Shown here in pieces: positions 1-8,924 of a stretch of DNA of 64,000 bases (position 1 is its first letter; each line of letters begins with the position of its first letter). A program made the translations under genes and the position numbers. Below the pieces are notes generated by a model. The model was not told the DNA's origin, made no database searches, and was given only the letters and a program-made list of their open reading frames with translations. The DNA comes from Chromohalobacter marismortui (GTDB lineage: Bacteria > Pseudomonadota > Gammaproteobacteria > Pseudomonadales > Halomonadaceae), in contig NZ_SOBR01000006.1 of assembly GCF_004364315.1 (NCBI RefSeq), positions 118,562-182,561 on the forward strand, given 5' to 3'.

Positions 1-315
1 TCGGCGGCCCCCCACTGTCCCTGTCGCCAGCGCCGTGACAACGGTATCCTGCTGCTCGATCTCGAGCCTCTCGCCCCCGATGAAGAGCAGCGGCTCTTGG
101 TCGACCTGAGCGCCGTTTCCCGGCGCCATCGCCTGTGCATCGTGCCGGTCGTCAGTCAATGCGATGCCAGCCTCGCATGCTGCGACCGCGTGTGGTGGAT
201 GGATGCCGGCACACGCTGCGCCGACCTGTCGCCCTCGGTGCGCCATGTGCTGAAGGTGCAGGTAACGCCGGAGCCGGAGACATCACATCCCAAGGCGCAG
301 GATGCCAGGCCTTGA
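1..315 (+). CDS. 3' end of a gene cut by the window edge, possibly a degenerate ABC-type ATPase
   Basis: Frame 1 is open from the first base to a TGA at 313-315, giving 104 visible residues; the true start is upstream of the window. The run ILLLDLEPLAPDEEQ followed by a small domain ending in CDRVWWMDAG resembles the Walker B/D-loop and switch region of an ABC ATPase (the family form is LLLDEPxxxLD and later CDRVxxLxxG). The usual DEP residues are replaced by DLEP, so this could be a diverged or non-catalytic subunit, or another P-loop protein. The gene is convergent with the following minus-strand gene, with only two bases between the stops. The function is not assigned. Confidence 0.4.
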   Translation, partial: SAAPHCPCRQRRDNGILLLDLEPLAPDEEQRLLVDLSAVSRRHRLCIVPVVSQCDASLACCDRVWWMDAGTRCADLSPSVRHVLKVQVTPEPETSHPKAQDARP

Positions 316-317
316 CG

Positions 318-2393
318 TCAATCGGCGGCGCCCGCGTCGGCCTGCAGGGCCTCACGCCGTATGCGCCAGTCTTCCAGCGCCATACGCGCCCGTGCGCGCT
401 GCGTCTGCTCCTCGAGGGCTCGCGAGGGAGACGCCACCGACTGCAACGCGTCGCCCGACCAGCGGTAATAAGTCGGGTCGGCGAGACGCGTGGCAGCGCC
501 AGCGTCGCTGACCATGACACCTCGTCCACCATCCTGGCGATTGAATGTCAGTGCCATCGGCGCTGCTTGTGGCGTGTACAGATCGCGCCCCATCCACGGC
601 ACCTGAGCATTGGACAGTGAATGCGCCCATAGCGTCGGGAAGATATCCCGATGGCTGGTCCAGTCGTCGACCTGCGCCTCGCCACCATTTCGGTAGGCCG
701 GTGGAATCCACATCAGAATCGGCACGCCGAATTGATCGAACAGATCATGTCCATCGGGGTACTGAATGAGCGAGCGCGTATTGTGATCACCGGTGGCCGC
801 GAACAGCGTATGGTCCATCAATCCATCGGCTTCGAGATGATTCAGGAAGCGCCCCATACTGTCATTGGCGTATTGATAGGTTTCGAGAATCGAGGTGCCC
901 AACTCCGTCGAGACGGCCAGTTCATCGCCAAGACGCGAGACATTCAGGGGGGCGGGATCGTAATGCTCGGGAATCCGGTAAGGCGGGTGATTGGTGATCG
1001 AGAGCATCACCAGCATCAGCTTCTCGTCGTTGGCCTCGGCTTGCTGTAGAAGCTCCTCGGCGTAACGAAACATCCACTCGTCATAGAGCCCCCAGGTGCT
1101 GCCTTTGGCCGCGGGGAAGCGCTCACGGATCGCGCTTTCGCCCAATACATCATCGAAACCTTGGCGCATCAGCGCATCGTCAAGATCACGCCACTGCGTC
1201 GAACCTGCGGTCAGAAAGACGGTGTGATAGCCCGCCCGTTCATACGGCAGCACCGTCGACGTCGAATACTGACGATAGCCATAGCGACTTTGCGTCAATG
1301 GACTGATCGGCGTGTCGAAGAGGAGACCTTCCAGGGAAGGATGCGTTCCGTTTCCCGACGACAAGGCATGCGGAAAAAAATCCGCCTTTTCCTTCACCCA
1401 GGGACGCAAGCGGCCCAGTAGATCGTTATACTCGGCATCGTCGAAATCCAACGGATGACGTCCCCAGCTTTCCATCACACTCAGTACGACATGTGGCGGT
1501 TCCTCTTTTGCTATGGGAAGCGTGGGGGTCGTTTCGATCATGTGGTCGAGAACCGCCTGTGGGCTATTAGCCTGTGGCCAACCCAGTGCCTCTGCCGCCG
1601 CCATCGGGGAGCTGAAGCCGTAACGCGCCAGCCCCGACTGCGGATCGTCACCGATCCGGTTGGCCTGACGCTCCTTCCAGGCCAGATAAAGCGCTTCGGG
1701 GCCGCTGGGCACCAGGTCGTTGACGAAGGCATTCGCCGACACCGACATATGCATCTCGCGCAATGGAAACGTCCCCAGAGTGCCGCGCCCCAATCCGATC
1801 AATGCCACCCAGGATGCGATCACCACCAGCGTGGCACGACGCCATCCCAGTCGACGCCGGGCATGCCGACGGCCGCGCCGCATCAGGGCAATCTGGGTTC
1901 CCGTCATGCCGATCAAGGCGATCAACAAGGGAATAAAAGGATAATCGCTCCAGATCGTCTCCAGCACCGCCTGGGTGTCGTCTTCGAACAGCCCGAAGAT
2001 CAGCGAATTGATCGGCCCCTGATAAAAATTGAAAAAGAAATGATTGATCAACGCCAGAAGATTGACCAAGACCATGATCGCGATGGCCCAGACCAGCCAC
2101 AAGCGACGCCAGCCGGCCAGAAGGATGCGCGGGAAGGGGAGCAACGCCGTGGCCACTATCAGCCATGGCCCCAGCAAGACCGCCATGATCTTGGCATCGA
2201 AACGCATCCCCATCCAGAAGGCTTGCCATATCTCGCCGGTGGGGACGTCCAGGGTTGAAGGTGCATTCAATTGCCACAGCAGAACACGCATCAAGGTCAG
2301 GCTTGCCACACCGACCAACCCAAGGCGCCAGAGCTGGCGGTTCAATTCGCGCCAATGCTGCCAACGCGATAGCGTCACGGAATCGTTATACAT
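318..2393 (-). CDS. LTA synthase-family phosphoglycerol transferase-like membrane protein
   Basis: The 691-residue protein has five predicted membrane helices in the first 210 residues (about 19-41, 69-94, 97-124, 151-171, 187-208), then a periplasmic alkaline-phosphatase/sulfatase-fold domain. The motif SGNGTHPSLEG places the expected nucleophile at Thr350; ATGDHNTR near the C-terminus supplies metal ligands. This is the architecture of the LtaS/OpgB (MdoB) family, which transfers phosphoglycerol or related groups to envelope glycans. Gram-negative members often modify osmoregulated periplasmic glucans, but the acceptor cannot be read from sequence. The ATG at 2391-2393 was chosen; its upstream GAGATG is a weak ribosome site. 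The gene looks monocistronic. Confidence 0.8.
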   Translation of the reverse strand: MYNDSVTLSRWQHWRELNRQLWRLGLVGVASLTLMRVLLWQLNAPSTLDVPTGEIWQAFWMGMRFDAKIMAVLLGPWLIVATALLPFPRILLAGWRRLWLVWAIAIMVLVNLLALINHFFFNFYQGPINSLIFGLFEDDTQAVLETIWSDYPFIPLLIALIGMTGTQIALMRRGRRHARRRLGWRRATLVVIASWVALIGLGRGTLGTFPLREMHMSVSANAFVNDLVPSGPEALYLAWKERQANRIGDDPQSGLARYGFSSPMAAAEALGWPQANSPQAVLDHMIETTPTLPIAKEEPPHVVLSVMESWGRHPLDFDDAEYNDLLGRLRPWVKEKADFFPHALSSGNGTHPSLEGLLFDTPISPLTQSRYGYRQYSTSTVLPYERAGYHTVFLTAGSTQWRDLDDALMRQGFDDVLGESAIRERFPAAKGSTWGLYDEWMFRYAEELLQQAEANDEKLMLVMLSITNHPPYRIPEHYDPAPLNVSRLGDELAVSTELGTSILETYQYANDSMGRFLNHLEADGLMDHTLFAATGDHNTRSLIQYPDGHDLFDQFGVPILMWIPPAYRNGGEAQVDDWTSHRDIFPTLWAHSLSNAQVPWMGRDLYTPQAAPMALTFNRQDGGRGVMVSDAGAATRLADPTYYRWSGDALQSVASPSRALEEQTQRARARMALEDWRIRREALQADAGAAD

Positions 2394-2531
2394 TTGTCAT
2401 CTCAATCTGGTAAGCGCGCACACTATACCGATATTGAGACTCGCTGACGATATGTTAGCGGACTAACGGGGGCGTCAAAAAGGGAAGCGGGAAGCGACGC
2501 ATCGGCGCAGTGAACGGGGACCCACGAACGA

Positions 2532-2557
2532 CGACGCGCGGCCGAAGCCGCGCGTCG
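2532..2557 (-). terminator. Strong hairpin downstream of the serine acetyltransferase gene
   Basis: The 11-base arms CGACGCGCGGC and GCCGCGCGTCG pair perfectly; on the minus strand the loop is the stable TTCG tetraloop. It lies 25 bases past the epsC stop. No clear T-tract follows, so it is either a weak terminator or a 3'-end stabiliser. Confidence 0.5.
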
Positions 2558-2581
2558 CGATACCCGTCTGCCCCTGCCGTA

Positions 2582-3493
2582 TCACGGGCAGGGACCGCTT
2601 TGCAGGTTGGCCTGCGTCACGTTGCTGCCCGGCTCCACGTCGCGTGTCAGCCAGACATTGCCGCCGATGATCGAGCCCTTGCCGATGGTGATCCGCCCGA
2701 GGATCGTGGCCCCAGCGTAGATGACCACGTCGTCTTCGACGATGGGATGGCGCGGCAGGCCTTTTTCGAGGTGGCCACGCTCGTCCGCCGGAAAGCGCTT
2801 GGCCCCCAGTGTCACCGCCTGATAAAGACGCACGTTGTTGCCGATGATTGCGGTTTCGCCGATGACCACGCCCGTCCCGTGATCGATGAAGAACCCCTCG
2901 CCGACCGTGGCTCCCGGGTGGATATCGATGCCCGTATCCGAATGCGCGATTTCCGCGATCATCCGCGCCAGCAACGAAAGATCCTCCTGGTAGAAGTAGT
3001 TGGCGATACGGTGATGGATGACCGCATGCACCCCCGGATAGCACAGCAGCACCTCATCGACGCTACGCGCTGCCGGATCACCATGATAGGCCGCCATCAC
3101 ATCGGCATCGAGGCGGCGGCGCAGCTCAGGCAAGTCGGCTGCGAACCCCTGCACGATGGCCACCGCGCGCGCCTCGGTATCGCTGGCATCCTGCCCCAAT
3201 TGCCGGGCGATGTACTTAAGCTCCAGGCACACCTCGTGGCATAACGCATTGAGGGTGGCATCCAGCGTGTGACCGACGTAGAAGTCTTCGCTCTCGCGAC
3301 GCAGGTCACTGGGCCCGAGGCGCATCGGAAACAACGCCCCGATCAAGTCGTCGGTAATGGCGCGAATGGCACTCCGCGACGGCAGTTCACGACAACCACG
3401 CTCGCGCGAACGTCCATGACGCTCGCGCCAGGTTTCGCGGGTAGCTTTCAACTGCGTCACGATTTCCTCAAGCTGCCAATCGACGTTATGCAT
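2582..3493 (-). CDS. epsC: Serine O-acetyltransferase, EpsC type
   Basis: The 303-residue enzyme makes O-acetylserine from serine and acetyl-CoA, the carbon skeleton for cysteine. The C-terminal left-handed beta-helix (about residues 170-295) carries the hexapeptide repeats and the catalytic histidine blocks HSDTGIDIHPGA and DHGTGVVIGE. The long helical N-terminal half (about 165 residues) fits the EpsC/SrpH branch rather than short E. coli CysE. It sits beside cysN and cysD on the same strand but is separated from cysN by a terminator-like hairpin, so it is probably transcribed separately. The ATG at 3491-3493 begins MHNVDW; GAGG-like bases lie close upstream. Confidence 0.9.
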   Translation of the reverse strand: MHNVDWQLEEIVTQLKATRETWRERHGRSRERGCRELPSRSAIRAITDDLIGALFPMRLGPSDLRRESEDFYVGHTLDATLNALCHEVCLELKYIARQLGQDASDTEARAVAIVQGFAADLPELRRRLDADVMAAYHGDPAARSVDEVLLCYPGVHAVIHHRIANYFYQEDLSLLARMIAEIAHSDTGIDIHPGATVGEGFFIDHGTGVVIGETAIIGNNVRLYQAVTLGAKRFPADERGHLEKGLPRHPIVEDDVVIYAGATILGRITIGKGSIIGGNVWLTRDVEPGSNVTQANLQSGPCP

Positions 3494-3627
3494 ACCTCAC
3501 CGTGTCCTCAATGAATGCGAGTGACTCATGATAAGCCGCCTCATGATCGAGTGCGACCTCGATACCGCGTACTTTCGTCGCGCGACGCCTGTCTGATGGC
3601 ACTTCCCCCACCCCCCGATGCAAAATA

Positions 3628-3652
3628 CCCTTTCCCGCATGACGAGAAAGGG
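3628..3652 (-). terminator. Probable rho-independent terminator of the cys genes
   Basis: The arms CCCTTTC and GAAAGGG are separated by 11 bases; on the minus strand the stem is followed by TATTTTG. It lies 26 bases beyond the cysN stop and before epsC. Confidence 0.6.
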
Positions 3653-3678
3653 CATCAAATAGGCCGGGCGGACGACTA

Positions 3679-5106
3679 TCAGCGTCCCAGCAGCGTGCGC
3701 ACGTCTTTTGCTTCCCAATGCGGGAAATGCTTACGGATCAAGGCATTGAATTCGACCTCGAAGGCTTGCCAATCCACCTCGCCAGTGCCCGTACCGGTCC
3801 CTTCGGCGGCACCACGCACCATGCCCGCGCCCACGGTCACGTTGGTCAGCCGGTCGATGACGATGAAGCTGCCGGTGCCGGGGCTCACGCGGTAGTCGTC
3901 CACCGGGAGCGTACCGGCGACCTCGACACGGCAACGGCCGATGGCGTTGAGCCCCAGATTCTCGGCGGCGTGGTGCTCGAGCGTGTTGACGTCAATCTGG
4001 TAGTCGATCCGGCTGATCTTGCCCGCCAGGTCCCGCGTGGCGAGCTTGAGGTCGTACAGCCGTCCGGGCTCCAGCGCGGTATCGTGCATCCACACGATGT
4101 CCGCCTCGAAGGCGTCGGCCAGCGGCACCTCGGCGTCGGCGGCCACCAGCCAGTCGCCCCGCGAGATATCGATCTCGTCGTCGAGCGTGACGGTAATCGC
4201 CTGCCCCGGATACGCCACCTCGAGATCGCCGTCGAAAGTGACGAGGCGCGCCACCGTGGAGCGCTTGCCGGAGGGCAGCACCTTGACCGCCTGACCCGGC
4301 CGCAGGATGCCGGCCTCGAGCGTGCCGCAGTAGCCGCGGAAGTCGAGGTGCGGGCGGTTGACGTACTGCACCGGCAACCGCAGATCCGTGAGGTTCTGAT
4401 CGTGGGTGACCTCGACGGTCTCGAGCAGTTCGAGCAGCGCCGGCCCCTCGTACCAGCTCATGGCCTCGCTCTTGTTGACGACATTGTCGCCTTCCAGCGC
4501 GGACAGCGGCACGAAGTGGATGTCCGGGGCATTGAGCTTGGCGGCGAAGTCGCGGTACTCGGCGACGATCTCGTCGAAGCGTGCCTGGGAATAATCGACC
4601 AGGTCCATCTTGTTGACCGCGATCACCAGGTGCTGGATGCCTAGCAGATCGGCGATGAAGCTGTGCCGCCGGGTCTGGGTCTGCACGCCGTGGCGGGCGT
4701 CGATGAGGATCACCGCGAGGCTGGCCGTGGACGCACCGGTGGCCATGTTGCGGGTGTACTGCTCGTGCCCGGGAGTGTCGGCGATGATGAACTTGCGCTT
4801 GTCGGTGGAGAAGTACCGATAGGCGACATCGATGGTGATGCCCTGCTCGCGCTCGGACTGCAGGCCGTCGACGAGCAGTGCCAGGTCGACCTGGTCGCCG
4901 GTGGTGCCGCTGGTCTTGGAAGCCTGGGTGATCGCCGCCAGCTGATCCTCGTAGATCATCTTGGAATCGTGCAGCAGGCGTCCGATCAGGGTCGACTTGC
5001 CGTCGTCGACGCTCCCGCAGGTGATGAAGCGCAAGAGATCCTTGTTTTCATGCTCGTGCAGGTAGGACTCGATATCCTCGGCGATCAAATTCGATTGGTG
5101 TGACAT
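3679..5106 (-). CDS. cysN: Sulfate adenylyltransferase subunit 1 (GTPase subunit)
   Basis: CysN couples GTP hydrolysis to formation of adenosine 5'-phosphosulfate by CysD in assimilatory sulfate reduction. The GTPase motifs are intact: GSVDDGKST (G1, about residue 30), DTPGHEQY (G3) and NKMDLVD (G4), followed by EF-Tu-like beta-barrel domains. At 475 residues it has no CysC (APS kinase) fusion. The reading frame is open further upstream, but the start at [15 protein letters not shown] (5106) matches the family N-terminus, and the extra upstream residues come from a repeat element. CysN normally follows cysD directly; here a four-helix-bundle gene and repeats occupy the roughly 600 bases between them. 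Confidence 0.93.
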   Translation of the reverse strand: MSHQSNLIAEDIESYLHEHENKDLLRFITCGSVDDGKSTLIGRLLHDSKMIYEDQLAAITQASKTSGTTGDQVDLALLVDGLQSEREQGITIDVAYRYFSTDKRKFIIADTPGHEQYTRNMATGASTASLAVILIDARHGVQTQTRRHSFIADLLGIQHLVIAVNKMDLVDYSQARFDEIVAEYRDFAAKLNAPDIHFVPLSALEGDNVVNKSEAMSWYEGPALLELLETVEVTHDQNLTDLRLPVQYVNRPHLDFRGYCGTLEAGILRPGQAVKVLPSGKRSTVARLVTFDGDLEVAYPGQAITVTLDDEIDISRGDWLVAADAEVPLADAFEADIVWMHDTALEPGRLYDLKLATRDLAGKISRIDYQIDVNTLEHHAAENLGLNAIGRCRVEVAGTLPVDDYRVSPGTGSFIVIDRLTNVTVGAGMVRGAAEGTGTGTGEVDWQAFEVEFNALIRKHFPHWEAKDVRTLLGR

Positions 5107-5118
5107 ACCCATTCCCAT

Positions 5119-5150
5119 AGCTGAAAGCTGGAAGCTAGAAGCTGGAAGAA
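5119..5150 (+). repeat. Purine-rich AAGCTGGAAG repeat, copy a
   Basis: It is built from near-identical units of the form AAGCTGGAAGCTAGAAGC followed by GGAAGAACCCC. It sits directly upstream of the cysN start and downstream of the four-helix-bundle gene. A copy in the opposite orientation lies at 5656-5690. Confidence 0.7.
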
Positions 5151-5179
5151 CCCCCAACCCCACGTAGCTTCCTGCCGAT

Positions 5180-5524
5180 TCATTCGTTAGCAAGCTTGCC
5201 GATCAGCCCCGAAAGCATGGCGGCAACCTCATGTGTTTCCTGTAACCACCGGTTCCCGCACGCTTTATCGATGTAGCCAATGTCGATACCGATGTAGATT
5301 TGTGTTCTGAGCTCAGCGCATGAGCCCTTCGCAATCAGGAGAAAGTGACGCTTGTCCTTAGGTGTTCCTCGCGTCATCCCTTCTGCAATGTTGCTGGGTA
5401 CCGAAAGCCCGGATCGCGTAATCTGATCCTTGAAACCGAAGTCCCGCAGGTCGCGCATCGACTTATAAAGCTCTGCCGACAGCCTGGCAGAACGCTTCCA
5501 AACCTGAAGTTTTTCGAAGTCCAT
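5180..5524 (-). CDS. Four-helix-bundle protein of the 23S rRNA intervening-sequence (S23) family
   Basis: The 114-residue protein starting [16 protein letters not shown] carries the family signature: the FEKLxVWK opening, [20 protein letters not shown] in the middle and a terminal helix. Members form pentameric four-helix bundles and are encoded in rRNA intervening sequences, diversity-generating retroelements (Avd) or, as here, at scattered intergenic sites; their function is mostly unknown. The ATG at 5522-5524 was chosen because the upstream open frame runs into the repeat DNA. It lies between cysD and cysN on the same strand, flanked by inverted purine-rich repeats, which suggests an inserted cassette that leaves the operon readable. 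Confidence 0.85.
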   Translation of the reverse strand: MDFEKLQVWKRSARLSAELYKSMRDLRDFGFKDQITRSGLSVPSNIAEGMTRGTPKDKRHFLLIAKGSCAELRTQIYIGIDIGYIDKACGNRWLQETHEVAAMLSGLIGKLANE

Positions 5525-5562
5525 AAGATGTCTATTTGCTTTTTCTTCTAACTTCCCGAACA

Positions 5563-5615
5563 AGCTTGAAGAGCGCCGCTGCGCGGCTGGAAGCTTGAAG
5601 CTGGAAGAGACCCCA
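5563..5615 (+). repeat. Purine-rich repeat with GC hairpin, copy b
   Basis: It contains GAAGAGCGCCGCTGCGCGGC (a short GC hairpin) followed by TGGAAGCTTGAAGCTGGAAG. The same module in the opposite orientation occurs at 6765-6815 on the other side of cysD. Confidence 0.65.
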
Positions 5616-5655
5616 AAGTCAAAACCACGCCCCAATGGCAGGAGCTAGTGGTTTT

Positions 5656-5690
5656 TCTTCCAGCTTCTAGCTTCCGACTTCCGGCTCTTC
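5656..5690 (-). repeat. Purine-rich AAGCTGGAAG repeat, copy c (inverted)
   Basis: On the minus strand it reads GGAAGCTAGAAGCTGGAAGA, an inverted copy of the unit at 5119-5150. The pair brackets the four-helix-bundle gene. It lies just beyond the cysD stop. Confidence 0.65.
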
Positions 5691-5702
5691 TGAGCCTTCG
5701 GC

Positions 5703-6620
5703 TCAGAAGTACCCCTCCCGCTTCTTGCGTTCCATGGACCCCGCCTGATCCTTGTCGATGGTGCGGCCGGAGCGTTCGCTGGTCTTGGTCAGCAGCATTT
5801 CCTGGATGATCTCGGGCAGCGTGTCGGCTTTCGATTCCACGGCGCCGGTGAGCGGGTAGCAGCCCAGGGTGCGGAAGCGGACCCATTTCTCTTCGGGAAC
5901 CTCGCCTTCTTCCAGCGGCATGCGCTCGTCGTCGACCATGATCCAGGTGCCGTCGCGCTCGACCACCGGACGCGGGGCGGCGTAATACAGCGGGACGATG
6001 GGGATCGATTCCAGATAGATGTACTGCCAGATATCCAGCTCGGTCCAGTTGGAGAGCGGGAAGACGCGGATCGACTCGCCCTTGTTGATCTTGCCGTTGT
6101 AGATGTTCCACAACTCCGGACGCTGGTTCTTGGGGTCCCAGCGGTGGTGCTTGTCGCGGAAGGAGTAGACGCGCTCCTTGGCGCGGGAGGCTTCTTCGTC
6201 GCGGCGCGCGCCGCCGAAGGCCGCATCGAAGCCATGCTTGTCCAGCGCCTGCTTGAGCGCCTGGGTCTTCATGATGTCGGTATGCTTGGCACTGCCGTGA
6301 TCGAACGGGTTGATGCCCGCCTCGACGCCTTCCTGGTTGATGTGCTCGATCAACTCCATGCCCACCTCGGACGCCATGCGATCACGAAACTCGATCATCT
6401 CGCGGAACTTCCAGGTGGTGTTGACGTGCATCAACGGAAACGGCGGCGTGCCGGGGTAAAACGCCTTGCGCGCCAGATGCAGCATCACCGACGAATCCTT
6501 GCCGATGGAATACAGCATCACCGGGTTGGCGAATTCGGCGGCCACCTCGCGGATGATACGGATCGACTCCGCCTCAAGCTGCTTGAGATGGGTCTGGCGT
6601 TCGGGAGTTATCTCAGACAT
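5703..6620 (-). CDS. cysD: Sulfate adenylyltransferase subunit 2 (catalytic)
   Basis: CysD catalyses ATP plus sulfate to adenosine 5'-phosphosulfate, driven by CysN. The 305-residue protein has the PP-loop-like nucleotide motif [13 protein letters not shown] near residue 40, FGGARRDEE, and the conserved C-terminus ending [11 protein letters not shown]. The start [15 protein letters not shown] (ATG 6618-6620) matches the family; the open frame upstream comes from purine-rich intergenic DNA. It is the first gene of the split cysD-(four-helix)-cysN group. The AT-rich stretch at about 6930-6990 would suit a CysB-activated promoter, but no site can be named with confidence. Confidence 0.95.
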   Translation of the reverse strand: MSEITPERQTHLKQLEAESIRIIREVAAEFANPVMLYSIGKDSSVMLHLARKAFYPGTPPFPLMHVNTTWKFREMIEFRDRMASEVGMELIEHINQEGVEAGINPFDHGSAKHTDIMKTQALKQALDKHGFDAAFGGARRDEEASRAKERVYSFRDKHHRWDPKNQRPELWNIYNGKINKGESIRVFPLSNWTELDIWQYIYLESIPIVPLYYAAPRPVVERDGTWIMVDDERMPLEEGEVPEEKWVRFRTLGCYPLTGAVESKADTLPEIIQEMLLTKTSERSGRTIDKDQAGSMERKKREGYF

Positions 6621-6764
6621 CTGAAAACCTTGGTTGTTAGAAACGGGTGTTGAGGCGATTTGAAAGCCAGAGATGGAAGAAGTAAGACGTAAGACATAAG
6701 AGGGAAGACGTAAGAAGGAAGAAAACACAACTGCAACCCCTCGATACCTTGGCCTTGATCTTGG

Positions 6765-6815
6765 GGTTTCTTCCCTCTTCTAGCTTCCAGCCGCGAAGCG
6801 GCGCTCTTCCACCTT
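6765..6815 (-). repeat. Purine-rich repeat with GC hairpin, copy d (inverted)
   Basis: On the minus strand it reads GAAGAGCGCCGCTTCGCGGC followed by TGGAAGCTAGAAGAGGGAAG, matching copy b at 5563-5615 in inverted orientation, so b and d flank cysD. A looser run of GAAGACGTAAGA-type units lies at about 6668-6725. Confidence 0.65.
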
Positions 6816-6818
6816 TGT

Positions 6819-6878
6819 TCAAAATCCCCACACCAGCGGTACGAGCCCGATGACGATGCTGCCGACCAACAGGCTCAT
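6819..6878 (-). CDS. Possible 19-residue hydrophobic peptide upstream of cysD
   Basis: ATG at 6876-6878 begins a short frame, MSLLVGSIVIGLVPLVWGF, that is almost entirely hydrophobic like a single membrane helix. Its stop abuts repeat copy d. There is no convincing ribosome site. It could be a small membrane protein, the truncated start of a longer gene cut by the repeat, or chance. Confidence 0.25.
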   Translation of the reverse strand: MSLLVGSIVIGLVPLVWGF

Positions 6879-6997
6879 GGCCCGTTACTCTACGCGTCAT
6901 GGCGCTCACGGTACCCAGTGACACACGATAACGTCAAAGAATTAAGAAATATCTTTTAAGTACGAATAGGAATAAAAATTGGCTATGACGGCTACGC

Positions 6998-7720
6998 TCA
7001 AAGGTCGACGCGCTCGACCCAGGTCGACAACCGCTGCCCCACCAGATCGACTACCCGAAAGCCGGGGCGAGAGGCTTCGTCGAGCGTGAAATCATGTTGC
7101 CGAGGAAGAAACTGATCGGCCGTCGCGGGGCAGCCATAAACGGCAATGTCGCCATGGCGTGCCGCAAAAGCCTGATGAATATGTCCGCACAGCACCGCCC
7201 GCACCTGAGCATAGGCAGCCAGCGTCTGCCATAGCGCTTCGCGGTCCGCCAGCCCCAGCGCATCCATCCACGCCGAGCCGACCGACAGGGGTGGGTGGTG
7301 CATGGCCAGCAGCGTAGGACGATCATCCTCTTCGAGGCGCACGGCCAGGTCCTGCAAGGCGGCTTGGCCCAGCTCTCCCCCAGCCTGGCCGGGTATGCGG
7401 GAATCCAGCAACAACAGGCGCCACTCGCCAAGGTCGAGTTCGTCGTGGAAAGGATGCAACTCCTCCATGAACGCCGGATGGTCATGATTGCCGGTCATCC
7501 AGAACCAGGGGCATTGGAATTCAGTGAAGGTCTCGAAGGCATGGCGATACGCGGCCGGGGATTCGTCGTGGCCGATATCGCCGGTCACCAGCACGATGTC
7601 AGGGCGCAATTGCTGCGCTTGAGCGACGACGGCACGCAACTGGCGTAGCGGATAGCCAATGCGCGAGCGTGCCTCGGGATTGGCGCAGAGATGGCAATCG
7701 CTGATCTGGATCAGGCGCAT
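6998..7720 (-). CDS. cpdA: 3',5'-cyclic-AMP phosphodiesterase
   Basis: The 240-residue class III cyclic-nucleotide phosphodiesterase has the calcineurin-like metal motifs in order: ISDCHL, VTGDIGHDE, MTGNHDH, MHHPPLS and CGHIHQ. It hydrolyses cAMP to AMP in the cytoplasm and so tunes Crp signalling. The start MRLIQISDCHL (ATG 7718-7720) overlaps the stop of the upstream DUF1249 gene by one base, a translational-coupling arrangement. Gene order nudF-yqiB-cpdA matches that of E. coli. Confidence 0.9.
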   Translation of the reverse strand: MRLIQISDCHLCANPEARSRIGYPLRQLRAVVAQAQQLRPDIVLVTGDIGHDESPAAYRHAFETFTEFQCPWFWMTGNHDHPAFMEELHPFHDELDLGEWRLLLLDSRIPGQAGGELGQAALQDLAVRLEEDDRPTLLAMHHPPLSVGSAWMDALGLADREALWQTLAAYAQVRAVLCGHIHQAFAARHGDIAVYGCPATADQFLPRQHDFTLDEASRPGFRVVDLVGQRLSTWVERVDL

Positions 7721-8166
7721 CAAGGCAGCTCCGGCATGTCCGCGGTCAGTCCGTGGGCCAAGCCATGCTCCAGCCACTCCCCCAGGAACCGATTGAGCTG
7801 GAGCTTTTCATCGGGCTGATGCATGCGGGCATTGGGATAGCGATAGCGACCATGGAAATGCCGCTGGCGCTGGAAGTCGGTGACTTCCGCCATGCGTGCA
7901 TCGTGATACAGATGCACGCGCATGCGCGGCGACTCGATGATGCCGTCCAATACGCCACTCTGCGACACTCGACAAATGGTGGTGTAAGGCGCGCATTCGA
8001 GCACTTCCAGCCATAGCGAGCCGTAGCGGTGATGCTCGCCGGCCAGGGCGACCTCACGAGTGTCACCGGCCTCCATGTCACCGAGCAGGCGACTCAGGCG
8101 CAGGTAATTGGCCGTGCATTCGCCCTGCAGGGACTTGAGGTCGTTGACATAGGCTGTTTTCGCCAT
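7720..8166 (-). CDS. yqiB: DUF1249 family protein (YqiB)
   Basis: The 148-residue soluble protein has the DUF1249 pattern: an N-terminal helix with NYLRLSRLLGD, then RVHLYHDARMAEV and HGRYRYPNARMHQPDEKLQLNRFL. The molecular role of the family is unknown. It lies between nudF (3 bases after the nudF stop) and cpdA (one-base overlap), the arrangement conserved in gammaproteobacteria, which supports the assignment more than any functional motif. Confidence 0.85.
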   Translation of the reverse strand: MAKTAYVNDLKSLQGECTANYLRLSRLLGDMEAGDTREVALAGEHHRYGSLWLEVLECAPYTTICRVSQSGVLDGIIESPRMRVHLYHDARMAEVTDFQRQRHFHGRYRYPNARMHQPDEKLQLNRFLGEWLEHGLAHGLTADMPELP

Positions 8167-8169
8167 CCT

Positions 8170-8799
8170 CTACCTCCTTGCCCGTAGTGAGGCGCGCTCA
8201 CGCACCAACCAGTTCAAGGCGATCAAGGACATCGCGTTGTCGATGACGCCTTGCTCGAGCAGTGCCCACGTCTGAGCAAAGGACAGCACGTGGACCTGAA
8301 TGTCTTCATGCTCGCTCTCGAGTCCGTGCACGCCACCCACGCCGTCGCTATCCACCAGTCCACAGAACAAGGTGACCCGCTCCGTGCACGCGCCGGGGCT
8401 CGGATAGTACGTATAGAGCTCGATCAACTCGCCGATATCGCACCCGGCTTCTTCTTGCGCCTCACGACGGGCGACCTCGGCGGTGGTTTCACCTGCGTCG
8501 ACCAACCCGGCCACAGGCTCCAATTTCCAGGGACTGCGCGGATCGTCCAGTGCGCCGGCACGTATCTGCTCGACGTGCACCACACCATCGCGCTGCGGAT
8601 CGTAAAGCAGCACACCAACCGCATCGTGGCGCACATGGACTTCGCGGATGACTCGCTCGCTCCATCGGCCATCGAAACGACGATGCCGGTAATGACGCCG
8701 CTCGAGACTGAAAAATCCCGTCTGCAACGTTTCATCGAAGCGTTCTTCGACCGATTCATGCGCATAACGCGGCGTGTAGGGGGAGAACTGTTCGGCCAT
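8170..8799 (-). CDS. nudF: ADP-ribose pyrophosphatase (Nudix hydrolase)
   Basis: The 209-residue enzyme cleaves ADP-ribose to AMP and ribose 5-phosphate. The Nudix box is complete (GLVDAGETTAEVARREAQEE, then AG), and the C-terminal LESEHEDIQVHVLS region fits NudF. The ATG at 8797-8799 (MAEQFSPYTP) has a strong AGGAGG six bases upstream, which decides against the longer open frame. It is the first gene of the nudF-yqiB-cpdA operon. Confidence 0.92.
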   Translation of the reverse strand: MAEQFSPYTPRYAHESVEERFDETLQTGFFSLERRHYRHRRFDGRWSERVIREVHVRHDAVGVLLYDPQRDGVVHVEQIRAGALDDPRSPWKLEPVAGLVDAGETTAEVARREAQEEAGCDIGELIELYTYYPSPGACTERVTLFCGLVDSDGVGGVHGLESEHEDIQVHVLSFAQTWALLEQGVIDNAMSLIALNWLVRERASLRARR

Positions 8800-8924
8800 G
8801 ACGCCTCCTGACAGTAAAACCGCACACGAGGCGACAGGCGCCAAGGCGCGTCGTCCCGATACACGGCACAATGCGCCTCATTATCCCGACGCAGCATGGC
8901 AATGCCAACCGCGCCGGGCATCAT

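Noticed and set aside
5525..5635. Longer N-terminus of the four-helix protein from 5635
   Set aside because: The extra residues translate repeat DNA and do not align with the family start MDFEKLxVWK.
5119..6815. AAGCTGGAAG repeats as a possible CRISPR array
   Set aside because: Units are short, irregularly spaced, in both orientations and with no constant-length spacers or cas genes.
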